In this document: positions 42,927-52,067 of the stretch, one piece after another
Numbering within the stretch: the stretch's first letter is position 1
Layout: each line of letters opens with the position of its first letter
From: Polaromonas sp. OV174
GTDB taxonomy: Bacteria; Pseudomonadota; Gammaproteobacteria; Burkholderiales; Burkholderiaceae_C
Assembly (NCBI RefSeq): GCF_900112285.1
Contig: NZ_FOKZ01000002.1
Location: 62,001-126,000 of the forward strand
Length of the DNA stretch: 64,000 nt
Direction of reading: 5' to 3'
Notes under the pieces: model-generated
What the model saw: the letters and a program-made list of their open reading frames with translations, nothing else
Told to the model about the DNA's origin: nothing
The model's database searches: none
Translations under genes and position numbers: made by a program

Positions 42927-43280
42927 AAATCAGTACTTGCGACGGGTATCGGGGTGCCGCAGGCGTCAGCGACGCAATGGTTGAATTTAGACGGGGACAC
43001 ATGGCCTGCCACAAGCGCTTGAACTCCAGGTTTTGAGCATGCAAAAAGTTAGCCCTGAACACCGCCAATCGCCACCCGCATGGCATGACGGACTCAGGTC
43101 CAACAAGTGTACTTCGGGGTCGAATGCCCCTTCGGAACGACCAGGGCGCTGAACTTACCACGCGGCAAACACACCGCGCATCACCCAGGGCAGCGAACCC
43201 GACAGAGGCCAGGATTGCAGTCTTTTGGCCCCAGAAGCTGAAACCGGCGCCGTGATTCGGTAAAGTGGGGGCCTCGCACC
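42927..43280. other. Divergent intergenic region, 354 bases
   Basis: No convincing gene on either strand. A small imperfect hairpin (TTCGGGGTCG / ATGCCCCTTCGG) lies near 43114-43137. Promoters for the acyltransferase and FUSC genes must lie here, but I cannot assign -35/-10 pairs with confidence. No dispersed repeat copy was found. Confidence 0.5.
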
Positions 43281-45515
43281 ATGAAGCAGCACCCGCCCAA
43301 CCGGAACACCCTGCCTCCACTGGCCGCCTGGCTGCAGACAAGAGCACAAGGCTGGCTACGCGTTGCTCTCAGCCAATACGTCACCAACGGACTCTCGGTC
43401 GCGCTGGGCCTGGTACTGATCATGCTGGCCTTGTTCGAAACCGCCGGTCTTGCAGCGGCCGCCAGCGCCGCTGTCGGCATCATCATCACCAGCCTGCCCG
43501 ACGTTCCGGCGCCGCGCCGGCGCAAGCTCATGCAGGTACTACCGGCGCCGCTGCTGGGCACGCCCCTGTTCGTGCTGGTGCAACTGACGCGTCAAGACAG
43601 CCTGTTGCTGGGCATTGTGCTGGTCGCCGGCACCTTTCTGGCCGTGATGCTGATGGCCTGGGGCAAGCGCGGTGGCCCCATCTGTTTTTCGCTGCTGTTT
43701 TCCATGTTGTTTGCAATGGCGGCGCCGCCCATCAGCTCGCTGGCGCAAATCGGCCTGCATACAGCCTGGTTCATGGCCGGTGCCGCGCTCTACCTGCTCT
43801 GGGCCGTACTCACCACCCATCTGCTCAACCAACGTTTTCGCGCCCAGCTGCTGGCCGAATGTCTGTACAGCTTTGCCCAGATTTTGCGCACCCAAGCCCG
43901 GCGCTTTACCCCGCAACCCGATCATCAGGCCTTGCTGGCGGTCATGCTGGACCAGCAAGCAACGTTTGCCGATCACCTGCAAAACACCCGCGATGTGGTG
44001 CTGGAGTCGCCCACCACACGGGCGCGTCAGCAGTACGCGGCGATGCTGCTCAGCCTGCTGGAGGCGCGCGATCACCAACTGGCCTGCGACCTGGACCTGG
44101 ATGTACTGCTGGAACAACAAACCAGCATTCCCCTGCTGTCCAACCTGCAGCAGGCGCTGAACAGCAGCGCCGCCGAGCTGGAAGCGCTGAGCCTGGCCTT
44201 GCTGCTGGGCCGGCGCCAGCTGGCCATACGCGCCATCCCCGACCTGCGCCCGCAACTGGTTGGCGTGCTGCCACCGCGCCCGGCCCGCATCGCGCCCCTG
44301 GCGCCCGAGCCAATCCTGACCGACACGACCGACGTCGCCGCGCTGCTGCGCAACATGGCCGACCGCATAGGCCACATCAATGACGAGGCGGTAAAGATCG
44401 CGGCCCTGGCGCGTGGCGACGTGGCGCCCGAGCTGAGCCAGGTGCGCAGCCAGTGGCAGCTTTTCGTCAGCGCCACCACCTGGAGCTGGAAACCACTGCT
44501 GGGGCAGCTGAGCTGGCGCGCACCGACCCTGCGCTACGCACTGCGCGCCACGCTGGCCGTGGCCACCGGCTATGCCGTGGCCCTGCACCTGCCCTGGGCC
44601 ACACACGAATACTGGATACTGATCACCATCGTCGTCGTCATGCGCGGCAATCTGGCGCAAACCCTGCAGCGCCGCAATGCCCGCGTCGCCGGCACCGTGC
44701 TTGGCTGCCTGCTGGTGATGGCCCTCTTGATGACCCATCCGGGCGCCAAGCTGCTATTCCTGATCGTTGCGCTGGCCACCGGCCTCGCCCACGCCTTTGC
44801 CCTGCGCCGCTACCTCTACACCACGATTGCGGGCACCGTCAGCGGCCTGCTGCAGGCCCATTTGCTGCTGGTGGGCCTGCAGCCCACCTTTGCCATTGCC
44901 GAGCGGCTGGCCGACACCGTGCTCGGCGCCCTGCTGGCCTGGCTGTTCAGCTACGTGCTGCCGGCCTGGGAGCGCAACCAGATTCCGGCCCTGGTACGGC
45001 GCAGCGTCAAGGCGCAAAGCCAGCACGCCAAGCTGGCGCTGACCCTGCTGAGCGGCGCCCAAACCTCCGATGTGCACTGGCGGCTGGCCCGCCGCGAAGC
45101 CTATGACAGCCTGTCGGCGCTGACCCTGGCAACCCAGCGCAGCCTGGCCGAACCGCGCCAGGTGCGCCCTCCGCTAAAGCTGCTGGAAGCCCTGCAGGCA
45201 CGCAGCTACCAGTTGTTGGCCCAGCTCACCGCCGTCAAGTCCCTGTTGCTGCTGCGGCGCGGCCAGCTCGATATGGAAAGCGCCACACCGGCCTTGCAGC
45301 AGGCCGCTCAATACATAGAAGCAGTGCTATCAGACGCGGCGCCCAGTGCTGCGCCAGACCAAGACCCCGGCTTCAGCATCGCCGGCCAGCCCTATCTGTC
45401 GCGTCCGGATTGGCTGGTCGCAACCGACCTCACGCCCTGGCTGCTGCGCCGCCTGCAGCTGGCCTGTGCCATGGCCAGGGAGCTGCGCTTGGCGGCCGAC
45501 CGGATTCGCATCTAA
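43281..45515 (+). CDS. FUSC-family inner-membrane transporter (YccS/aromatic efflux type)
   Basis: 744 residues. Two hydrophobic blocks (about 30-175 and 415-560, each with five to six helices) flank a soluble middle region with 'MLDQQATFADHLQNTRDVVLES', followed by a cytoplasmic C-terminal domain. This is the YccS/FUSC architecture, associated with efflux of aromatic acids or other organic acids. The substrate is unknown. It is next to, but transcribed away from, the aryl-polyene-like cluster; an export link is speculative. Confidence 0.82.
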   Translation: MKQHPPNRNTLPPLAAWLQTRAQGWLRVALSQYVTNGLSVALGLVLIMLALFETAGLAAAASAAVGIIITSLPDVPAPRRRKLMQVLPAPLLGTPLFVLVQLTRQDSLLLGIVLVAGTFLAVMLMAWGKRGGPICFSLLFSMLFAMAAPPISSLAQIGLHTAWFMAGAALYLLWAVLTTHLLNQRFRAQLLAECLYSFAQILRTQARRFTPQPDHQALLAVMLDQQATFADHLQNTRDVVLESPTTRARQQYAAMLLSLLEARDHQLACDLDLDVLLEQQTSIPLLSNLQQALNSSAAELEALSLALLLGRRQLAIRAIPDLRPQLVGVLPPRPARIAPLAPEPILTDTTDVAALLRNMADRIGHINDEAVKIAALARGDVAPELSQVRSQWQLFVSATTWSWKPLLGQLSWRAPTLRYALRATLAVATGYAVALHLPWATHEYWILITIVVVMRGNLAQTLQRRNARVAGTVLGCLLVMALLMTHPGAKLLFLIVALATGLAHAFALRRYLYTTIAGTVSGLLQAHLLLVGLQPTFAIAERLADTVLGALLAWLFSYVLPAWERNQIPALVRRSVKAQSQHAKLALTLLSGAQTSDVHWRLARREAYDSLSALTLATQRSLAEPRQVRPPLKLLEALQARSYQLLAQLTAVKSLLLLRRGQLDMESATPALQQAAQYIEAVLSDAAPSAAPDQDPGFSIAGQPYLSRPDWLVATDLTPWLLRRLQLACAMARELRLAADRIRI

Positions 45516-45591
45516 TCTAAGTCACGCTGCAGCAGCCGGACGTCACAGCGTTAGGGAAAGAATCCGCTCGTGCATCCGTTACCCTTGAGCC

Positions 45592-46077
45592 ATGCGTATT
45601 CTTCCCTGCCTGACCCTGAGCACCGCACTGCTGATGCTGGCCGCTTGCAGCACCGCCCCAGTGCCAGCGCCACCACGCGGCGCCCCTGCCTATTCCCGCC
45701 TCTCACCCGATCAGGCCAGCGACATCGCTATCCACGCACTAGGTCTGGTCGGCACACCGTACCGCTATGGTGGCAACACACCCGACAGCGGCTTCGATTG
45801 CAGCGGCCTCATTGGCTACGTGTACAGCCGCCGCGCCGGCATGGCCCCGCCACGCACCGTGGCGCAACTGGGCGGTTTTGGCCAAGCCATAGCCCCAGAT
45901 GAACTGCGCACCGGCGATTTGGTCATTTTTGGTACGGATAGAAACCCCACCCACGCGGGTATCTACGTGGGAGAGGGGCGATTTGTGCACGCGCCCTCCA
46001 CCGGGGGCACGGTACGCATGGATCAGTTAGCTTCCGGCTACTGGTCAAAGCAAAGGACCGCATTTCGACGGCCTTGA
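45592..46077 (+). CDS. NlpC/P60-family lipoprotein endopeptidase
   Basis: 161 residues. A signal peptide with lipobox 'LMLAACST' (C19) predicts an outer-membrane or inner-membrane lipoprotein. The NlpC/P60 domain has the catalytic Cys in 'SGFDCSGLIGYVY' (C70) and His in 'NPTHAGIYVG' (H121), plus H133. It probably cleaves D-Glu-mesoDAP peptide links in peptidoglycan. It lies alone, 76 bases after the FUSC gene. Confidence 0.9.
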   Translation: MRILPCLTLSTALLMLAACSTAPVPAPPRGAPAYSRLSPDQASDIAIHALGLVGTPYRYGGNTPDSGFDCSGLIGYVYSRRAGMAPPRTVAQLGGFGQAIAPDELRTGDLVIFGTDRNPTHAGIYVGEGRFVHAPSTGGTVRMDQLASGYWSKQRTAFRRP

Positions 46078-46128
46078 GTCGGGGTGGCGCTCGCGGCTTC
46101 CGTGGCTAGCCTCATTACACTGAACCCG

Positions 46129-46866
46129 ATGAGCCAGCCCCTTCAACAGCATCACGTGCGAGACCTTCTTACATCCTATTTTTGGAGTGGCGACGCCATT
46201 CGCAGTCGCAGCGTGAGTGATGTCCTGCTATCGGGCGCGCTCGACGTGCCCATGCCTCCTGCACGACTGACTACCGATTGGAAAAAAGAGCTCGCTTCGC
46301 GCCTGGAACTGGAACCCGGCGACGTCGAAGCCTTGCCATTGGCGCGTGCGCGCGTGCGCTGGCCGGACTACAAGCACTGCGTGCAGGCGGTGTCCGAGTG
46401 GATCCGCACGCTCGGCCTGCCTGAGCTGCTGGCCCAGAGCGATGTGGCGCTGATGGCCTGCCGCGGTGCGAGATACCACCACGACGGCGCGCAGTATGGC
46501 AGTGCGGCTTTTTGCAATCTCTTCCTGAGCGAGGACAGGGGCCTGGACTTGCACTTCCCCGCTACAGGGCGTCGCATCCCCCTGAGCCGAGGAACGGTGG
46601 TGATCTTCGATACCGGCCAGCCGCACGCCGTCATTCAACGCAGCAGCAGCGGCTTCAATAAGGCCGACTTCCCGCCCGAGCTGGACTGCACCCAAGTGTT
46701 TCTGACCTGGGAGCTTCCCATCGAAGACGCCCAAGTGGCGCGCGCCCTTGGCGTCGTCTTCGACATAGCCCCTCAGGCAGCATTGCAACTGACTGAAGAG
46801 CAAGTCTGGCTGAACGGCGCACCGGCCATGGTGTGCCCGGATACCGGGCAGTGGCTGGCGCCCTAG
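46129..46866 (+). CDS. Hypothetical protein with 2OG-Fe(II) oxygenase-like motif
   Basis: 245 residues from the ATG at 46129. The segment 'GARYHHDGAQYGSAAFCNLFLSEDRGLDLHFP...GTVVIFDTGQPHAVIQR' gives H117 (or H118)-x-D119, H166 and R171 in the order of a double-stranded beta-helix Fe(II)/2-oxoglutarate oxygenase. I could not name a closer family, so the function is inferred from the motif only. It is in the same direction as the NlpC/P60 gene, about 50 bases away, and may share its transcript. Confidence 0.65.
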   Translation: MSQPLQQHHVRDLLTSYFWSGDAIRSRSVSDVLLSGALDVPMPPARLTTDWKKELASRLELEPGDVEALPLARARVRWPDYKHCVQAVSEWIRTLGLPELLAQSDVALMACRGARYHHDGAQYGSAAFCNLFLSEDRGLDLHFPATGRRIPLSRGTVVIFDTGQPHAVIQRSSSGFNKADFPPELDCTQVFLTWELPIEDAQVARALGVVFDIAPQAALQLTEEQVWLNGAPAMVCPDTGQWLAP

Positions 46867-47131
46867 CCCAACGGCATCCGGGACAGCCCCAAACCCTCGA
46901 TAATCCTGAGATCAAGATCGGTCTTGAACACGGGCGTGGCGGGCGGGTTTCTCTCCCTTTTTCGTCGCCATGCGGACTCAGGGACTTAAGTTTCAGTGAA
47001 CCGTGTTCTCACAAAGAGCTATCCCCGCACAGCCCCATGGGGCCTGGGGATGTTGAAAATAATGACGATGCATGACGGCAAGCGAAGCTCCAGGCGGCTG
47101 CAAGCCATTGATTTACAAGGAAATAGGCGTT
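46867..47131. other. Intergenic region ahead of mutS
   Basis: About 265 bases. I see no gene, repeat copy or clear terminator. The ATG at 47072 is in frame with mutS, but the 20 residues after it are unlike MutS N-termini. A ribosome site AAGGAAA lies just before the TTG at 47132. Confidence 0.4.
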
Positions 47132-49723
47132 TTGAAATCCACCCCAAAAGGAGTCTCAGAGCACACTCCCATGATGACCCAATATCTGGGCATCAAGGCC
47201 GGCTACCCCGACACGCTGGTGTTTTACCGCATGGGCGACTTTTACGAGGTTTTCTTCGCGGATGCCGAGAAAGCCGCGCGCCTGCTGGACATCACCCTGA
47301 CCAAACGCGGCCAGTCGGCCGGTGAACCCGTGGTCATGGCCGGCATCCCCTTTCACTCGCTGGAAGGCTATCTGGCCAAGCTCATCAAGCTGGGCGAGTC
47401 GGTGGCCATTTGCGAGCAGGTCGGCGATGTTGCCACCAGCAAGGGCCCGGTAGAGCGCAAGGTGGTGCGCGTGGTCACGCCAGGCACGCTGACCGACACC
47501 GAGCTGCTCAGCGACAAGACCGAAGCCATACTGCTGGCGGTGCATCAGGGGCCCCGCAACACCTGCGGCCTGGCCTGGCTTAGCGTCACGCAGGGCGAAA
47601 TCAACCTGGCCCATTGCCCCAATGACGAGCTGGAAACCTGGCTGGCCCGGATTGCGCCCAGCGAGCTGCTCTACAACGTGGATGTCACGCAGGCTTTCGA
47701 GCAGCGCCTGAAAACCCAGCGCTGCGCCACCAGCGCCAGGCCGGCCTGGCAGTTTGATGGCGCGCTGGGCGCGCGCCGCCTGCTGGAGCAGCTCAAGGTG
47801 GCCTCGCTGGCCGCCTGGAATGCCGAAGACCTGCGCGAAGCCCACGCCGCCGCCTCGGCGCTGCTGGGCTATGCCGAGCACACGCAGGGCCGCGCCCTGC
47901 CCCATGTGCAAGGCTTGCAGGTGGTGCGCACGGGCGAGCTGATCGAGCTGCCGCCCAGCACGCGGCGCAATCTGGAACTGACGCAAACCCTGCGCGGCGA
48001 AGACTCGCCGACGCTGTTTTCGCTGCTCGACAGCTGCACCACCGGCATGGGCAGCCGGGCGCTGAAAAGCTGGCTGCTCAGCCCCCGCCGCGACCGCGCC
48101 CAGGCTGCGGCCAGACTGGACGCCATCACGCAGCTGCGCGGCGGCGCCCAGCAAAGCCTGCGCGCCCGGCTCAAGGGCTGCAGCGACGTGGAACGCATCA
48201 CCGCCCGCATCGCGCTACGCCAGGTGCGGCCGCGCGAGCTCGTGGCCTTGCGCGATACGCTACAAAAAACAGAGCTGCTTGCACCCGTGGATACTGGGCT
48301 AGCGGCACTTTTAAGCAAGATTTTCGAAGATTTGCAGCCACCGGCCGGTTGCGCCGAGCTGCTGCGCCACTCCATTCTTGACGAGCCGGCAGCGCTGATT
48401 CGCGACGGCGGCGTCATCAACCACGGCTGCGACGCCGACCTGGACGAGCTGCGCGCCATACAGACCAATTGCGATGAGTTTTTGCTGGACCTGGAAGGCC
48501 GCGAAAAAGCCCGCACCGGCATTGCCAACCTGCGCGTGCAGTTCAACAAGGTGCACGGCTTTTACATCGAGGTCACGCAGGGCCAGGTCGACAAAGTGCC
48601 CGACGACTACCGGCGCCGCCAGACCCTGAAGAATGCCGAGCGCTACATCACGCCCGAACTCAAGGCCTTTGAAGACAAGGCCTTGTCGGCGCAGGAGCGC
48701 GCACTGGCGCGCGAGAAGTGGCTGTACGAGCAGTTGCTCGATCAGTTGCAGAACTTCGTCCCGGCGCTGAGCCGGCTGGCGCGCGCCATCGCCTCGCTCG
48801 ATGTGCTGTGCGCGCTGGCCGAACGCTCGCTGACCCTGAACTGGTGCGCGCCGCAGTTTGTCATAGAGCCCTGCATAGACATCGCCCAGGGCCGGCACCC
48901 GGTGGTGGAAGCGCGGCTGGCCGAGACGGGCGGCGGCGCCTTCATTGCCAACGACTGCTGCCTCACCGGCAAGAGCCGCATGCAAATCATCACCGGCCCC
49001 AACATGGGCGGTAAATCGACCTATATGCGCCAGGTGGCGCTGATCGTCTTGCTAGCCAGCGTGGGCTCTTATGTGCCCGCCAGCCACTGCCGGCTCGGCC
49101 CCATAGACGCCATTCACACCCGCATAGGCGCGGCCGACGATGTGGCCAACGCGCAATCGACCTTCATGCTGGAAATGCTGGAAGCGGCGCAAATCCTGCA
49201 CGCCGCCACCCCGCACTCGCTGGTGCTGATGGACGAGATCGGCCGCGGCACCTCGACCTTTGACGGCCTGGCGCTGGCCGGCGGCATTGCCGCCTATCTG
49301 CACAACAAGACCCAGGCCTTCACGCTGTTTGCCACCCACTACTTCGAGCTGACCGAGTTCCCGGCCCAACACCATGGCGCCATCAACGTGCACGTCAGCG
49401 CGGTCGAATCCGGCGCCGACATCGTGTTCCTGCACCACATAGAACCCGGCCCAGCCAGCAAGAGCTACGGTATTGCCGTGGCCAAGCTCGCCGGTGTGCC
49501 GGCCGCCGTGGTCAACCATGCGCGCCACGCGCTGACGGCGCTGGAGGCTCACCAAAGCCAAGCCCAGGCCCAGGTGGACTTGTTTGCCGCGCCGCCAGAA
49601 GCCGCCGCACCCGTGCAAAGTGCCGCCATCCAGGCATTGGCAGGCATAGACCCCGACGCGCTCAGCCCGCGTGAAGCGCTGGAAGCGCTGTACCGGCTGA
49701 AAAAGCTGTCCCTCGCATCGTGA
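47132..49723 (+). CDS. mutS: DNA mismatch repair protein MutS
   Basis: 863 residues from the TTG at 47132 (AAGGAAA upstream), which gives the family N-terminus '[23 protein letters not shown]'; an in-frame ATG at 47072 is possible. Mismatch-binding '[12 protein letters not shown]' (Phe-x-Glu), connector, core and clamp domains are followed by the ATPase with Walker A '[13 protein letters not shown]' (622-634), '[17 protein letters not shown]' and the C-terminal helix pair. Residues encoded around 48262-48315 come from an in-frame dispersed repeat in the core domain. It overlaps the reading frame of the next gene only if that uses its earliest start. Confidence 0.95.
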   Translation: MKSTPKGVSEHTPMMTQYLGIKAGYPDTLVFYRMGDFYEVFFADAEKAARLLDITLTKRGQSAGEPVVMAGIPFHSLEGYLAKLIKLGESVAICEQVGDVATSKGPVERKVVRVVTPGTLTDTELLSDKTEAILLAVHQGPRNTCGLAWLSVTQGEINLAHCPNDELETWLARIAPSELLYNVDVTQAFEQRLKTQRCATSARPAWQFDGALGARRLLEQLKVASLAAWNAEDLREAHAAASALLGYAEHTQGRALPHVQGLQVVRTGELIELPPSTRRNLELTQTLRGEDSPTLFSLLDSCTTGMGSRALKSWLLSPRRDRAQAAARLDAITQLRGGAQQSLRARLKGCSDVERITARIALRQVRPRELVALRDTLQKTELLAPVDTGLAALLSKIFEDLQPPAGCAELLRHSILDEPAALIRDGGVINHGCDADLDELRAIQTNCDEFLLDLEGREKARTGIANLRVQFNKVHGFYIEVTQGQVDKVPDDYRRRQTLKNAERYITPELKAFEDKALSAQERALAREKWLYEQLLDQLQNFVPALSRLARAIASLDVLCALAERSLTLNWCAPQFVIEPCIDIAQGRHPVVEARLAETGGGAFIANDCCLTGKSRMQIITGPNMGGKSTYMRQVALIVLLASVGSYVPASHCRLGPIDAIHTRIGAADDVANAQSTFMLEMLEAAQILHAATPHSLVLMDEIGRGTSTFDGLALAGGIAAYLHNKTQAFTLFATHYFELTEFPAQHHGAINVHVSAVESGADIVFLHHIEPGPASKSYGIAVAKLAGVPAAVVNHARHALTALEAHQSQAQAQVDLFAAPPEAAAPVQSAAIQALAGIDPDALSPREALEALYRLKKLSLAS
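48262..48315 (+). repeat. Short dispersed repeat inside mutS, copy 9
   Basis: AAAAAACAGAGCTGCTTGCA, then CCCGTGGATACTGGGCTAGCGGC: plus layout (AGCTGCT, TGCGCCC-like box, spacer, GCTAG-GGC), within mutS and read in frame as '[17 protein letters not shown]'. Confidence 0.55.
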
Positions 49724-49764
49724 CCCAGCGCCACCCCTACCTCACAACGAACTCCAACTCGCCT

Positions 49765-50592
49765 ATGACTTACTGTGTCGCCGCCAAACTCAACGCCGGG
49801 CTGGTGTTTTTGTCCGACTCCCGTACCAACGCAGGCCTGGACTACATCAGCACCTTCCGCAAAATGATCGTCTACGAGAAGACCGGCGACCGCTTCATGG
49901 TGCTGCTGACGGCCGGCAACCTGTCCATCTCGCAATCGGTGCGCGAGATCCTGCAGATCGAGCAACTCAAGGACCATGAGCACGCCGAGCCCATCACCAT
50001 CTGGAATGCCAAAAGCATGTTTGACGCCGCCCGCGTGCTGGGTTCGGCGATTCGCCGCGTCTACGAACGCGATGCCGAGGCGCTGAAAAACGCCGATGTG
50101 GATTTCAACGTGTCGCTGGTGTTCGGCGGCCAGATTCGCGGCGAAGGCATGCGCCTGTTCCAGGTCTACTCGGCCGGCAACTTCATTGAGGCCACCGACG
50201 AGACGCCCTACTTCCAGGTCGGCGAATCCAAATACGGCAAGCCGGTGCTGGACCGTGTGCTGACCCCCGAGACGCCGCTGGCCGAAGCCGCCAAATGCGT
50301 GCTGGTGTCCATGGACTCGACCATGAAATCCAATCTCTCGGTGGGCCTGCCGCTGGACCTGGTGGTCTATGAGGCGGACAGTTTCAAAAGCGAAAAAATG
50401 GTCTGCATAGACCACGACAACCCCTACTACCAGATGCTGCACAGCAGCTGGGGCGAAAAACTCCGCGCCGTGTTTGACAGCATTGAAGATCCGGTCTGGG
50501 ACGACCAACCCACCGAGACGCCCATCAAGTTGCAAGCCCCCCGTCATGCGGCGCTGAAAAAAATCAGCACTCCCGAGCAAAAGCTCATTTAG
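49765..50592 (+). CDS. Proteasome-type protease, Anbu (ancestral beta subunit) family
   Basis: 275 residues from the ATG at 49765. 'MTYCVAAKLNAGLVFLSDSRTNAGLDYISTF' places Thr2 as the N-terminal nucleophile after Met removal, with the Asp/Arg and Lys (K34 in 'FRKMI') of the Ntn-hydrolase core. Anbu proteins form helical or stacked rings and usually sit with an alpha-E protein, a transglutaminase and an ATP-grasp enzyme. None of these partners is here; mutS precedes and a hydrolase follows. The GTG at 49720 would hide the Thr and is rejected. Confidence 0.88.
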   Translation: MTYCVAAKLNAGLVFLSDSRTNAGLDYISTFRKMIVYEKTGDRFMVLLTAGNLSISQSVREILQIEQLKDHEHAEPITIWNAKSMFDAARVLGSAIRRVYERDAEALKNADVDFNVSLVFGGQIRGEGMRLFQVYSAGNFIEATDETPYFQVGESKYGKPVLDRVLTPETPLAEAAKCVLVSMDSTMKSNLSVGLPLDLVVYEADSFKSEKMVCIDHDNPYYQMLHSSWGEKLRAVFDSIEDPVWDDQPTETPIKLQAPRHAALKKISTPEQKLI

Positions 50593-50639
50593 TCCTCAGG
50601 CTGACACCTGCAACCCACGCGCCGCGGCGCCGCCAAACT

Positions 50640-51473
50640 GTGCCCTCCAGTTCCAAACCCCTCATCATTTTTTCCCACGGCAACAGCTTTCCAGCCAGCA
50701 CCTATGGTGTCTTGTTCCAAAGCCTGAAAGCCAGGGGCTTTCAGGTCAAGGCGATAGAGAAATTCGGCCACGACCCGCGCTACCCGGTCACCAGCAACTG
50801 GCCGCATCTGGTGCAGCAGCTGGCCGATTTCACCAGCCAGGAAGTTGAAAAATCCGGCCAGCCGGCCTTTCTGGTCGGCCATTCGCTGGGCGGTTTCTTA
50901 AGCCTGATGTGCGCCGCCCGCAACCCGGTGCTGGGCAGCCAGGCTGTGCGTGGCGTACTGCTGCTCGACTCGCCCATCCTGGGCGGCTGGCGCGCCACCG
51001 CGCTGAATGTGGCCAAGCGCGCGCAACTGGTGGGCTCAGTCTCGCCCGGCGCCATCAGCCGCAGACGCAAATTCCAGTGGCAGAACCGGGACGAGGTGCT
51101 GGCGCATTTCCGCAGCAAAAAAGCCTTCGCCCGCTGGGACGAGCAGGTCCTGCTCGACTACATCGAGCACGGCACCCACGACGGCACAGCGCCCGATCAG
51201 CGCCTGCTGAGCTTTGACCGCGACGTGGAAACCGCCATCTACAACACCTTGCCCGACAACCTGGAAGCCCTGCTCAAGCGCCATCCACTCAAATGCCCGG
51301 CGGCCTTTATCGGCGGATGCCAGTCGGTGGAGATGAAGCAAGTTGGGATGGCGATGACCCAGAAAGTCACCAAGGGCCGCATCATGATGCTGGATGGCAG
51401 CCATTTGTTTCCTATGGAAAAGCCTGAGGCTACGGCGGCGGCGGTTGAGGCGGCTTTGCGGAATTTTTGCTGA
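50640..51473 (+). CDS. Alpha/beta hydrolase
   Basis: 277 residues from a GTG at 50640. Nucleophile elbow 'LVGHSLGGFLSLM' (S82), oxyanion 'FSHGNSFPASTY' and His in 'LDGSHLFPMEKP' near 257 form the catalytic set; the acid is likely Asp in 'LLDSPILGG' or later. The natural substrate cannot be inferred. It lies 47 bases after the Anbu gene, perhaps in the same transcript. Confidence 0.82.
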   Translation: MPSSSKPLIIFSHGNSFPASTYGVLFQSLKARGFQVKAIEKFGHDPRYPVTSNWPHLVQQLADFTSQEVEKSGQPAFLVGHSLGGFLSLMCAARNPVLGSQAVRGVLLLDSPILGGWRATALNVAKRAQLVGSVSPGAISRRRKFQWQNRDEVLAHFRSKKAFARWDEQVLLDYIEHGTHDGTAPDQRLLSFDRDVETAIYNTLPDNLEALLKRHPLKCPAAFIGGCQSVEMKQVGMAMTQKVTKGRIMMLDGSHLFPMEKPEATAAAVEAALRNFC

Positions 51474-51507
51474 TTGAGAGGTCTGGGGTTGGATTTGCTG
51501 AGGGTGG

Positions 51508-51625
51508 AGGCCGGGTCTCGCCCCGGCGGGCGACTCACTTTTCTTTGCTTCGCCAAAGAAAAGTAAGCAAAAGAAAGGCGACCCGCAGTCTGGGTCCCTA
51601 CGCTGCGCTCCGGGCACCTTGCGCT
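51508..51625 (-). repeat. Long dispersed repeat, copy A3 (partial, inverted)
   Basis: GGTCTCGCCCCGGCGGGCGA, then TTTCTTTGCTTCGCCAAAGA and AAGTAAGCAAAGAAAGGCG: reverse complement of the hairpin end of copies A1 and A2, shortened at the far end. Confidence 0.7.
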
Positions 51626-51762
51626 GCTCGGAGGAGACGGAAATTTTAGAAACTTGTCGGCTTCGCCGCCTTCGGACATCTAAAATTTTTATCCGTCCCC
51701 TCCTGCGCTGCTCAGCCCAGCCAGGACGGGTTGGAGACAAAAAGCGGAATCGGAATCGGGGA

Positions 51763-51787
51763 GCAGAACGCGCAAAGCGCGTTCTGC
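51763..51787. repeat. Perfect hairpin GCAGAACGCGC-AAA-GCGCGTTCTGC
   Basis: An 11-bp perfect palindrome with an AAA loop, followed by TTTGGCTGTTTGTATTTTTC. It could end transcription on the plus strand or be a piece of the composite repeat. Confidence 0.55.
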
Positions 51788-51817
51788 GTATTTGGCTGTT
51801 TGTATTTTTCCCTCAAG

Positions 51818-52046
51818 CCCTTCTGGCTGCGCCGAGGAGCGCAGGGCCAGGCGGATCAGGGCCGCGCGCTGTTTGAGCGCAACGCAGTGAAGCGAGTTTG
51901 CGCGGACCCCGCTTGGACCGAGCACCGCAGGGTGCCCGTAGCGCAGCGAAGGGCCGCAGACAGCAGGGTCGCCTTTTCTTTGCTTACTTTCTTTTGGCGA
52001 AGCAAAAGAAAGTGAGTAGCCGCCGGGCTACCCCCGGCCAGCAACC
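51818..52046 (+). repeat. Long dispersed repeat, copy A2
   Basis: Same order of blocks as copy A1: GCGCCGAGGAGCGCAGGGCC, GGATCAGGGC, GCGAGTTTG, ACCGAGCACCGCAGG, then the CTTTGCTTACTTTC hairpin around GGCGAAGC and a GGGCTACCCCCGGCCAGC end. It lies between the hydrolase and IclR genes. Confidence 0.8.
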
Positions 52047-52067
52047 CTCAAAAAAACCAACGCCCCC

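Larger units (their letters stand above)
51474..52067. other. Repeat-filled gap (594 bases) with inverted elements
   Basis: No gene is supported. It contains an inverted partial copy of the long repeat (51508-51625), a long inverted repeat with arms 51630-51650 and 51679-51703 (GGAGGAGACGG..ATTTTAGA / TCTAAAAT..CCGTCCCCTCC), a perfect 11-bp hairpin (51763-51787) and a full copy of the long repeat (51818-52046). Short ORFs predicted here are repeat translations. Confidence 0.75.

Noticed and set aside
45310..45350. Possible further repeat copy within the FUSC gene
   Set aside because: Only weak box similarity (CATAGAAGCAGTGCTATC); not enough to call.
51731..52015. Small ORFs within the repeat-filled gap before IclR
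   Set aside because: They translate repeat copies and have no independent support.
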